The notes beneath the pieces are model-generated. The model made no database searches and was not told where the DNA came from. It saw only the letters and a list, made by a program, of their open reading frames with translations. This document shows, piece after piece, positions 15,670 through 21,921 of a stretch of 21,921 bases of DNA; position 1 is the stretch's first letter, and each line of letters starts with the position of its first letter. Location: the NCBI GenBank assembly GCA_003241175.1, contig QFOI01000014.1, positions 1-21,921 on the forward strand, written 5' to 3'. A program made the position numbers and the translations under genes. Source of the DNA: Pseudopedobacter saltans. GTDB lineage: Bacteria; Bacteroidota; Bacteroidia; Chitinophagales; Chitinophagaceae.

Positions 15670-16437
15670 CTATTGACTTACAAGATCTTTGCTCAAGTAT
15701 TGGTCAAGTGCCGCACCCATATTGGGACACTGTGGTGTTGGTGCGGAGATTTCAACTTTCCAACCGGCTTCTGTGGCTGCTTTTTCGGTATTGGTACCAA
15801 AAGTCGCAATAGCTGTGTCTTTTTGTTGAAACTCTGGATAGCTTTCTTGTATTTGTTTTACAGAACCAGGTGTAAACAAACAAATAATATCGTAATGTGC
15901 AGCAGTCAATATTTCCTTTGTGCCATTGTCCACATTGCGGTACATGCTTGCATTATTGTAAACACTTTTGCTATTTTTAAGCCAAGTCATGATCGAGTTT
16001 TCCTCAGGATTTTCACTTGTCACATAAAGGAAAGTTTCATTGGCTTTATGTTTATTAATGACATCCAAAAGGCTTTGGTTACTACCGTTGGCACCAAAAA
16101 AAACCTTTCTTTTTCTGTACAAAATAAATTTTTGTAAATACAGAGCAACTGCTTCCGTTATACAGAAATATTTGGTGTCCTGACTAATAGTGGTTTTCAT
16201 TTCCTCAGAAAGTCGAAAAAAATGATCTATTGCATGACGACTTGTAAATATGACGGCTGAGTAGGTCGTGATATCAATCTTTTGGCGTCGGAATTCTTTA
16301 GCGGAGATTCCTTCGATCGTCGATAGAGGATGGAATACTAAGGAGACTTCATGCTTCTTTTCTAGATCGAAATAAGGAGATTTTTCACTCTGAGGCTTCG
16401 GCTGTGTAATTAAGATCCTTTTCTTTTCTTGTTTCAA
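15670..16437 (-). CDS. hemD: Uroporphyrinogen-III synthase
   Basis: The 255-residue protein has the two-domain HemD pattern: an opening strand RILITQPKPQSEKSPYF, a central VIFTSRHAIDHFF (about 62-74), a connecting TEAVALYLQKF, then the second-domain pieces FLYVTSENPEEN, ICLFTPGSVKQI and AIATFGTNTEKAATEAGW. The enzyme closes hydroxymethylbilane into uroporphyrinogen III with inversion of ring D, in the cytoplasm, on the way to haem and cobalamin. HemD sequences are poorly conserved, so recognition rests on pattern and length. It lies 48 bases after the DUF4271 gene on the same strand; I recall this pairing in many Bacteroidota genomes. No other hem gene is in the window. Confidence 0.88.
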   Translation of the reverse strand: MKQEKKRILITQPKPQSEKSPYFDLEKKHEVSLVFHPLSTIEGISAKEFRRQKIDITTYSAVIFTSRHAIDHFFRLSEEMKTTISQDTKYFCITEAVALYLQKFILYRKRKVFFGANGSNQSLLDVINKHKANETFLYVTSENPEENSIMTWLKNSKSVYNNASMYRNVDNGTKEILTAAHYDIICLFTPGSVKQIQESYPEFQQKDTAIATFGTNTEKAATEAGWKVEISAPTPQCPNMGAALDQYLSKDLVSQ

Positions 16438-16485
16438 TGGAGATATTATTTATCGTCTCTTTACTTCATGCTAACCAGACTCTAG

Positions 16486-17622
16486 CTAAATCCAGTTAAT
16501 CAAATCCTTTGAAAATAACTTATACAAAACGAGTATTGGAATTATTTCCACACTGCAAAGGTATAAAAAAAAGTGGAACGCATTTAATTGCAGATTTCTG
16601 GCAATAACAGAAAAAGTGACAATATAACGATACAATAACAAGACAACCAATAATATACCACCTATAGTAATGATGTAACTGTTAAGCGCGGGATTTTCCG
16701 CAAACGCAAAAACAAGGATTGCTGGTAGGCTCAAAACACCAATCACTTTGTTGATCATAAACACTACATACATATATGCATTGGCATCAGCAGACGCATT
16801 GAAAATCCACCCCGAAGCATATATCGTAATGAATTTGACAAAATAGATACTTGCCAATATGATACTTCCCAATAACCAAACCTGCCATATTGGATAGTCG
16901 GTATTTTTGAGCTCTTCTATCATCAAAGCTGCCAATAGTCCTACAGACAAGCAAAAAAGTATATTGAGTAAGAGAGATGGCAAGTTGTTTTGCCCCATCG
17001 AATAGTCGCTTTTGTCAATAGACGAAAAGGAAACCAAGTTCCTAAAGAGACTACCCGTGTATTTGGGAAATGCTGTACGCACAATGCCATACAGGAAAAA
17101 TAGTCCACAAACCGTAAAAAAAAGTATATCCTTAGACTCGTAAGGGTGTGGCTCGTCCATTACGTATATGGGTTTTGCCTTGAGTGGTAGGTATGGAACA
17201 GTGGTGATTTTTTCCCAAAGAGGATCCTTTTTTCGGACAAAGTGTTTTTGTGGAGAGGAAGACTGCGTGACTGTTTGTCTAGTCGTATTCCTCCTTGATG
17301 TGCTGTCTTTATGGTTAACGACAGGTGCCAACGTTGCAGCCTTCTTGGTGCTGTCTTTTTTCAATATGTTTTTACTTGTCCTGTGTGCGGAGTCCGATTG
17401 GTTTCGACTTTTGTGTGTTGTATCTTTTTTTGTTGGAGCTATTGCCCTTGTCGTGGCTTTATGATTGCTACTGTCTTTTTTCTGTTTATTGTTAATGGTT
17501 CGATGCTGGTTAGTGTTGTTCTGAGGTTTGGAAGGATTGGTTTGTTGCGCATTGGATGTAACAAAAGAAAACAACAATACGATTGCAATAAGCCAAAAGC
17601 GAATTGTGGTCCAATTTTTCAT
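16486..17622 (-). CDS. DUF4271 family membrane protein with long basic Ser/Thr-rich linker
   Basis: The 378-residue protein has a signal peptide (1-26, ending TSNAQ), a low-complexity region rich in Lys, Ser, Thr, Asn and Gln (about 27-133, with repeated KKDS/KKDT units), a conserved PYLPLKAKPIYVMDE-type segment (about 143-160) and six predicted membrane segments (about 166-183, 214-236, 246-268, 285-307, 316-336 and 350-370). This matches DUF4271, a Bacteroidota family of unknown function. The frame is open from 17691, but the ATG at 17622 begins the signal peptide and avoids overlap with the amylase gene, so I chose it. It lies 50 bases after the amylase gene and 48 before hemD, a possible operon. 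Confidence 0.82.
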   Translation of the reverse strand: MKNWTTIRFWLIAIVLLFSFVTSNAQQTNPSKPQNNTNQHRTINNKQKKDSSNHKATTRAIAPTKKDTTHKSRNQSDSAHRTSKNILKKDSTKKAATLAPVVNHKDSTSRRNTTRQTVTQSSSPQKHFVRKKDPLWEKITTVPYLPLKAKPIYVMDEPHPYESKDILFFTVCGLFFLYGIVRTAFPKYTGSLFRNLVSFSSIDKSDYSMGQNNLPSLLLNILFCLSVGLLAALMIEELKNTDYPIWQVWLLGSIILASIYFVKFITIYASGWIFNASADANAYMYVVFMINKVIGVLSLPAILVFAFAENPALNSYIITIGGILLVVLLLYRYIVTFSVIARNLQLNAFHFFLYLCSVEIIPILVLYKLFSKDLINWI

Positions 17623-17672
17623 CCCTATATTTTTCCCAAGATAACCTACCAGCATAATTACTGCAAAACTGC

Positions 17673-19157
17673 TTAATTTTTCCTTACCCACACACTTACG
17701 GATGCGCTATTTACCAAAAAAGTTCCTTTTCCATTTTCGTCAAGCGTAACTTCCTCCTCTACATTTCCTAGAAAATCATAAAAAACAGTATTGGAAAACT
17801 CGCTTCCTAGTTCAATTTCCTTAAATCCGTTTTCTCCGTTGGACAAAATAATGATAGCACCTTCATGGTCCGCATCACCTGTACGGCGCCATGCAATACA
17901 ATTAGGATGGTCAAAGAAATCTATCTGTTCTCCGTATGCAAATGATTGCCTTGCGGTCATAAGTGCATTTAGGTTGTCAATAACGGGTAAGAATACCTCC
18001 GCATCGCTGCCATCGTTTCCCTTATCTTTATAATGGGCTCCATAGATGTCCGGGGCAAACACACAAGGATAACCATCTGCTCGCATCAAGATCAGCGCAT
18101 AAGCCAATGGCTTAAACCAGGGTTCGACCGGGTTTTCTAATGATTGCAGGGGTTGCGTGTCATGATTTGCCACGAGAGTTACTGCATTTTCAGGATTGGA
18201 CTGAACTAAAGTATTGTTGAAAATTTCAGTGAGGTTGTATGCACTCTTTTCTCTGCTAGCCGTATGGAAATTGTTTTGCAATGGTGCATCGAAAAGATGC
18301 ATCCGTGCGCCAGTAGAATCAATATAGGCAACTAGCTCGGGATGGTCATATGTCCAATATTCTCCTACAAAAAAAGAGTCGCTTTTAATGTCCGATTTGA
18401 TAAAGTCGATCCATTCTATAAAAAAGTCGGCATTGATATGCTTGACAGCATCCAATCTAACCCCATCAAATTTCGTCAATTCTTGCATCCACTTGATCCA
18501 GTCTTTCAGATGCTGTCGGACCGCCGGGTTTCGGAAGTCAATATCATCACCCATGAGATAGTCGTAATTGGCATGTTCTTCAGAAACGTTCTCTTCCCAG
18601 CTATCACCATATTGGTTCAATATGGAAAAAAGTCCCGTAATCTCGTTTCCATCCTGATCAACGGCAAAGTCAATGCCACTGAAACATTGAAAGTCCCACA
18701 CAAAATCGGAGTATTTCTTATCTCGGCCGGGAAATAGGAATTTGGTATAGGCTTTTCCCATGAAGGCCTCGCCAATTTTTTGTTCGCGGTTATTTTCATC
18801 CATGCGAACCAATTTCACGTCTTCTAATTCGTCTCCTCCCATCTTGTGATTGAGAACTGCATCAATATAGATAGCAATTCCTTGCTGGTGAAGGGCATCA
18901 ATAGCTTGTAAAAAATCATCTTTTGATCCATATTTTGTGGGAATAGTGCCTTTTTGGTCAAATTCTCCAAGATCAAATATGTCATATACATCATATCCTA
19001 TTGCAACTGCTCCGTCAGCGCCTTTGTAAGGAGGAGGTAGCCACACTGCCGTAATGCCTTTCAATTGCAAATCTTCTGCTTTGTCTTTTAAACTTTTCCA
19101 AAATTGACCATTTCCCTCTGAGTACCAGTGGAAGGACTGAAGTAACGTACCATTCAT
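17673..19157 (-). CDS. Cytoplasmic alpha-amylase, GH13 subfamily 5 type
   Basis: The 494-residue protein has all four GH13 regions: DAVLNH (99-104), GVRLDAVKH (232-240, nucleophile Asp236), VGEYW (264-268, acid/base Glu266) and VANHDT (329-334, Asp333). These lie exactly five residues after Asp231, Glu261 and Asp328 of the Bacillus licheniformis enzyme, so the fold is the liquefying-amylase type. Calcium ligands are likely at Asn103 and His240. There is no signal peptide: the protein opens with NGTLLQSFHWY, so it acts in the cytoplasm, probably on glycogen or imported maltodextrin. A C-terminal beta-sandwich (about 395-494) completes domain C. It is upstream of DUF4271 and hemD on the same strand; the link with haem synthesis is not obvious and may be only shared transcription. 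Confidence 0.95.
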   Translation of the reverse strand: MNGTLLQSFHWYSEGNGQFWKSLKDKAEDLQLKGITAVWLPPPYKGADGAVAIGYDVYDIFDLGEFDQKGTIPTKYGSKDDFLQAIDALHQQGIAIYIDAVLNHKMGGDELEDVKLVRMDENNREQKIGEAFMGKAYTKFLFPGRDKKYSDFVWDFQCFSGIDFAVDQDGNEITGLFSILNQYGDSWEENVSEEHANYDYLMGDDIDFRNPAVRQHLKDWIKWMQELTKFDGVRLDAVKHINADFFIEWIDFIKSDIKSDSFFVGEYWTYDHPELVAYIDSTGARMHLFDAPLQNNFHTASREKSAYNLTEIFNNTLVQSNPENAVTLVANHDTQPLQSLENPVEPWFKPLAYALILMRADGYPCVFAPDIYGAHYKDKGNDGSDAEVFLPVIDNLNALMTARQSFAYGEQIDFFDHPNCIAWRRTGDADHEGAIIILSNGENGFKEIELGSEFSNTVFYDFLGNVEEEVTLDENGKGTFLVNSASVSVWVRKN

Positions 19158-19241
19158 AATTTAATGTTTTGTTTCACAAGTTTGCGTGACGCGGTAAGAC
19201 AACAATTAAAAAATGAAATAGGTTGACTTAAGCTATAACAA

Positions 19242-19604
19242 TTAAAATTTTTTTAGGAGTAGCGAACCGTCATGTTGTGCACCAATAGCAATGGAGTCGG
19301 TCTTTTTTACATCTATTTTGAATATGGTATCGATGTTTTGGGATTTGAATTGGATAAAGGCTGAGTCGTGGTGCTTCCTCACTGTACCTACAAAAGAATA
19401 GGTTCCCATATCTCCTTCTTCTGCTTGATTGGGGGTAAACTCTTGATCGTTGACAATAAGGTTGAAATCATCATCGTTTTGTGACAAAACGAAAACATGA
19501 AGTTTTTTGGCAACTTCCAATGTTCCATGTGTTCGTACATAGAAAATAACAAAACCTATCAAAACGGCTGCTACTATTGTTGCAAAAAAAGTTACTATTT
19601 TCAT
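19242..19604 (-). CDS. Small membrane-anchored protein of unknown function
   Basis: I do not recognise this 120-residue protein. It has one N-terminal membrane segment (about 5-23, FFATIVAAVLIGFVIFYVR) with positive charges on both sides, followed by a soluble domain of alternating beta-strand-like stretches (LHVFVLSQ, FNLIVNDQEF, YSFVGTV, SAFIQFKSQ, IFKIDVKK, SIAIGAQ). It has no cysteine, no lipobox and no enzyme motif. The strand pattern suggests a small beta-sandwich outside the inner membrane, but that is a guess. It lies 84 bases upstream of the amylase gene on the same strand and diverges from the YjbR gene, 66 bases away. Steady codon use and normal start support a real gene. Confidence 0.65.
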   Translation of the reverse strand: MKIVTFFATIVAAVLIGFVIFYVRTHGTLEVAKKLHVFVLSQNDDDFNLIVNDQEFTPNQAEEGDMGTYSFVGTVRKHHDSAFIQFKSQNIDTIFKIDVKKTDSIAIGAQHDGSLLLKKF

Positions 19605-19670
19605 ATTGCAAAACGATTATATTGTCTAAAGCAATAAGGCAAATTAACGCTAATTAATTAAATAACCTTC

Positions 19671-20006
19671 ATGGACATAGAAGAAATAAGGGATTATGTA
19701 TTGATGAAAAATGAAGTAGAAGAGGGATTTCCTTTTGGGGAGTCGACTTTGGTTTTCAAGGTCGCTGGAAAAATGTTTTTACTTTTGGCTCTCGACGAGC
19801 AACCGCTTCGTTTTAATGTAAAATGCGATCCCGAAAAAGCAGAAGAACTGCGAGAGCAATATGCGTCTGTTTTGCCAGGTTACCATATGAATAAGAAACA
19901 CTGGAACACGATTGTATTGGATGGCTCATTACCCAGAAAGCTTTTGAAAGAGATGATTGACGATTCTTATGATCTAGTCAAACCCAAAACAAAGGCTAAA
20001 AAATAG
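19671..20006 (+). CDS. YjbR/MmcQ family protein
   Basis: This 111-residue protein has the YjbR/CyaY-like pattern: FPFGESTLVFKVAGKMFLLL (about 20-39), RFNVKCDPEKAEELREQY (about 47-64) and PGYHMNKKHWNTIVLDG (about 69-85), ending in a Lys-rich tail. Members have a double-wing fold and are described as DNA-binding or of unclear function. The length fits the family. There is no signal peptide. It lies 86 bases before alaS, with a -7 promoter element for alaS in between, so the two need not share a transcript. The role is not known. Confidence 0.9.
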   Translation: MDIEEIRDYVLMKNEVEEGFPFGESTLVFKVAGKMFLLLALDEQPLRFNVKCDPEKAEELREQYASVLPGYHMNKKHWNTIVLDGSLPRKLLKEMIDDSYDLVKPKTKAKK

Positions 20007-20030
20007 ATATGTAGACAATCGATTTCCAAT

Positions 20031-20038
20031 TAACTTTG
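20031..20038 (+). promoter_or_regulatory. -7 promoter element of alaS
   Basis: TAACTTTG is an exact match to TAnnTTTG. Transcription would start near 20044, giving a leader of about 50 bases before the ATG at 20093. No -33 box is evident at the expected distance. Confidence 0.45.
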
Positions 20039-20092
20039 TCCCGCTAGTAAAATAGCAGCGTTAGTTTTTTACTTTTTAATTTTTACTTGTAC

Positions 20093-21921
20093 ATGGCTTC
20101 CAGTTCACAGATACGTCAGCAGTTTTTAGATTTTTTTCATTCCAAAGGACATACGATTGTTCCTTCGGCGCCAATTGTGGTAAAAAATGATCCGACTTTG
20201 TTATTTACCAATGCCGGAATGAATCAGTTCAAAGAATATTTTTTGGGCAATCAGACGCCGCCATACAAACGAGCCGTTGACACCCAAAAATGTCTGCGTG
20301 TGAGCGGAAAACATAATGACTTGGAAGAAGTGGGCGTGGATACTTACCACCACACGATGTTCGAAATGTTGGGAAACTGGAGCTTTGGCGATTATTTCAA
20401 AAAAGAAGCGATTGAGTGGAGTTTCGAACTATTGACGAAAGTGTACAAAATGGACACTACCAAATTGTACGCAACTGTATTCGAAGGCGATGAAAAAGAA
20501 GGCTTGCCTTTCGACCAAGAAGCGTATGATGAATGGTCCAAATATTTACCTAAAGACCATATCCTAAAAGGAAATAAAAAAGATAATTTCTGGGAAATGG
20601 GCGACACCGGTCCTTGTGGTCCTTGTTCGGAAATTCATTACGACGGTCGTACGGAAGAAGAAATTGCGAAAGTTCCGGGTGCAGATTTGGTCAACAATGA
20701 CGATCCGCAAGTGATCGAAATTTGGAACAATGTCTTTATGCAATTCAACCGTTTGAAAGACGGCACTTTGCAACCTTTGCCAGCGACGCACGTCGATACA
20801 GGAATGGGATTTGAAAGATTGGTGCGCATTTTACAAGATAAAAAATCCAATTACGATACGGATATTTTCACTGGTACAATTCAAGTAATTGAGTCTATTA
20901 CTGGGACAAAATATAAACCAGATGCAGTTAGAATAAGCGATGGCTCAATGGCTGCAATTGCTATTCGTGTAATTTCAGACCATATTAGGGCAATTTGTTT
21001 TGCAATTTCTGATGGGCAATTACCATCTAATACTGGCGCAGGTTATGTGATCCGTCGTATTTTGCGTAGAGCAGTACGTTATTATTATTCTTATTTGGAT
21101 TATAAAGAACCATTATTATTCCAATTAGTTTCTGTTATTGCAAATCAATTCAAGGAAGTATTTCCAGAGCTACACAATCAAGAATCTTTTGTTATAAGAG
21201 TCGTTAAGGAAGAAGAGGAAAGCTTTTTGAGAACACTGGATAAAGGTTTAAAGCGATTAGATGAACTAATTCCAAAGTCTTTAGTTATGAGCGGAAAAGA
21301 GGCTTTTGAATTATATGACACCTATGGGTTCCCTTTAGATCTTACTAAATTAATTGGTCAAGAGATTGGTTTTTCTGTCGACGAAAAAGGTTTCGAATCC
21401 GAAATGGCGGAACAAAAAAATCGTAGTCGTGCGGCAACTATAATTGATGCAAGTGATTGGGTGGAAATTTTGCCAGGCGCAACTACAACATTCGTCGGTT
21501 ATGGTGATCCTGTGGTAGATACCAAAGTCATCAAATACCGCAATGTCAAAGCCAAAGGAAAGGATCAATATCAAATCGTATTGGAGCAAACGCCTTTCTA
21601 CGCCGAAATGGGCGGACAGGTTGGCGATACCGGAACTTTAGATTTCAATGGTGAAAAAATCGCCGTATTGGATACTAAAAAAGAAAATGATCTCATCGTT
21701 CAGTATACCAAAACGCTTCCTGCTGATATCGAAGCGACATTGACCGCGCGTATTGATGTGGAGCGTCGGTTGAAAATTATGTACAACCACTCCGCTACAC
21801 ACCTTTTGCACGCTGCATTGCGTGAGGTTTTGGGTGAGCACGTCGCGCAAAAAGGCTCGTTGGTTTCGGATAGCGTATTGCGTTTTGACTTCTCGCATTT
21901 TGCAAAAATGACAGACGAGGA
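20093..21921 (+). CDS. alaS: Alanyl-tRNA synthetase, 3' end outside the window
   Basis: The first 609 codons and 2 bases of about 870 are present. The enzyme charges tRNA-Ala with alanine in the cytoplasm. It opens with the class II aminoacylation core (RQQFLDFFHSKGHTIVPSAP, TNAGMNQFK, FEMLGNWSFGDYF, GDTGPCGPCSEIHYD, THVDTGMGFERL), then the tRNA-binding helical region (VIRRILRRAVRY), a linker, and the start of the editing domain (FYAEMGGQVGDTG and HSATHLLHAALRE, with the zinc-binding HxxxH). No frameshift or missing motif is seen. A block from about 20870 to 21380 has lower G+C and different leucine codons than both sides, reported as a possible mosaic. The only candidate start is the ATG at 20093. 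Confidence 0.97.
   Translation, partial: MASSSQIRQQFLDFFHSKGHTIVPSAPIVVKNDPTLLFTNAGMNQFKEYFLGNQTPPYKRAVDTQKCLRVSGKHNDLEEVGVDTYHHTMFEMLGNWSFGDYFKKEAIEWSFELLTKVYKMDTTKLYATVFEGDEKEGLPFDQEAYDEWSKYLPKDHILKGNKKDNFWEMGDTGPCGPCSEIHYDGRTEEEIAKVPGADLVNNDDPQVIEIWNNVFMQFNRLKDGTLQPLPATHVDTGMGFERLVRILQDKKSNYDTDIFTGTIQVIESITGTKYKPDAVRISDGSMAAIAIRVISDHIRAICFAISDGQLPSNTGAGYVIRRILRRAVRYYYSYLDYKEPLLFQLVSVIANQFKEVFPELHNQESFVIRVVKEEEESFLRTLDKGLKRLDELIPKSLVMSGKEAFELYDTYGFPLDLTKLIGQEIGFSVDEKGFESEMAEQKNRSRAATIIDASDWVEILPGATTTFVGYGDPVVDTKVIKYRNVKAKGKDQYQIVLEQTPFYAEMGGQVGDTGTLDFNGEKIAVLDTKKENDLIVQYTKTLPADIEATLTARIDVERRLKIMYNHSATHLLHAALREVLGEHVAQKGSLVSDSVLRFDFSHFAKMTDE

Noticed and set aside
17622..17691. A longer DUF4271 protein starting at 17691
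   Set aside because: It would overlap the amylase stop and place 23 residues before a good signal peptide.
19187..19195. A short palindrome GCGTGACGC upstream of the amylase gene
   Set aside because: Four-base arms around one base are too short to separate from chance, and no promoter match lies next to it.
20392..20850. Antisense frames within alaS
   Set aside because: They arise from the codon bias of alaS, carry no recognisable domain and overlap a fully conserved gene.

Overview
The window reads as a chromosomal segment of a Bacteroidota bacterium, most likely a Chitinophagaceae-type organism, of roughly 35-45% G+C depending on the gene. The signs are outer-membrane beta-barrel TonB receptors of the Bacteroidota type, a DUF4271 protein, a Bacteroidota-type LpxD paralogue, a GH92 mannosidase, few Shine-Dalgarno sequences before start codons, and several intergenic matches to the Bacteroidota -7 promoter element TAnnTTTG. 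I see no rRNA, tRNA, CRISPR array, insertion sequence or phage gene. The window is mostly housekeeping and envelope genes, with some regulatory structure of interest.

Left part (1-8492). On the minus strand are dcd (dCTP deaminase), a large TonB-dependent receptor with a carboxypeptidase-like N-terminal domain and a Gly/Arg-rich tail, and a long M16 zinc peptidase cut off by the window edge. Receptor and peptidase are probably co-transcribed. Divergent from dcd, on the plus strand, are a 4'-phosphopantetheinyl transferase, a VOC (glyoxalase-fold) protein and an LpxD-type acyltransferase. A bidirectional terminator separates this run from a convergent alpha/beta hydrolase.

Middle part (8493-15644). 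A DUF2975 membrane protein and a small YozG-like XRE regulator form a tight two-gene unit. It converges, with only 3 bases between stop codons, on a second TonB receptor with a BtuB-like layout; the likely terminator of that receptor gene lies inside the XRE coding sequence. Divergent from the receptor is a MocR-type regulator whose aminotransferase domain has lost the PLP-binding lysine. A DivIC/FtsB-like division protein and a secreted GH92 alpha-mannosidase follow, ending at a strong bidirectional terminator.

Right part (15645-21921). On the minus strand are a small membrane-anchored protein of unknown function, a cytoplasmic GH13 alpha-amylase, a DUF4271 membrane protein and HemD (uroporphyrinogen-III synthase), spaced as a possible operon. 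Divergent from these are a YjbR/MmcQ-fold protein and alaS (5' two thirds only). A central block of alaS differs from its flanks in base and codon use, as in a mosaic gene.

The points most worth a second look are the MocR regulator without its lysine, two matching palindromes 20 bp apart around the first receptor's promoter, the terminator embedded in the XRE gene, the alaS mosaic and a hairpin over the lpxD start. No stretch over 300 bases lacks a gene. I did not find a clearly new multi-gene system.
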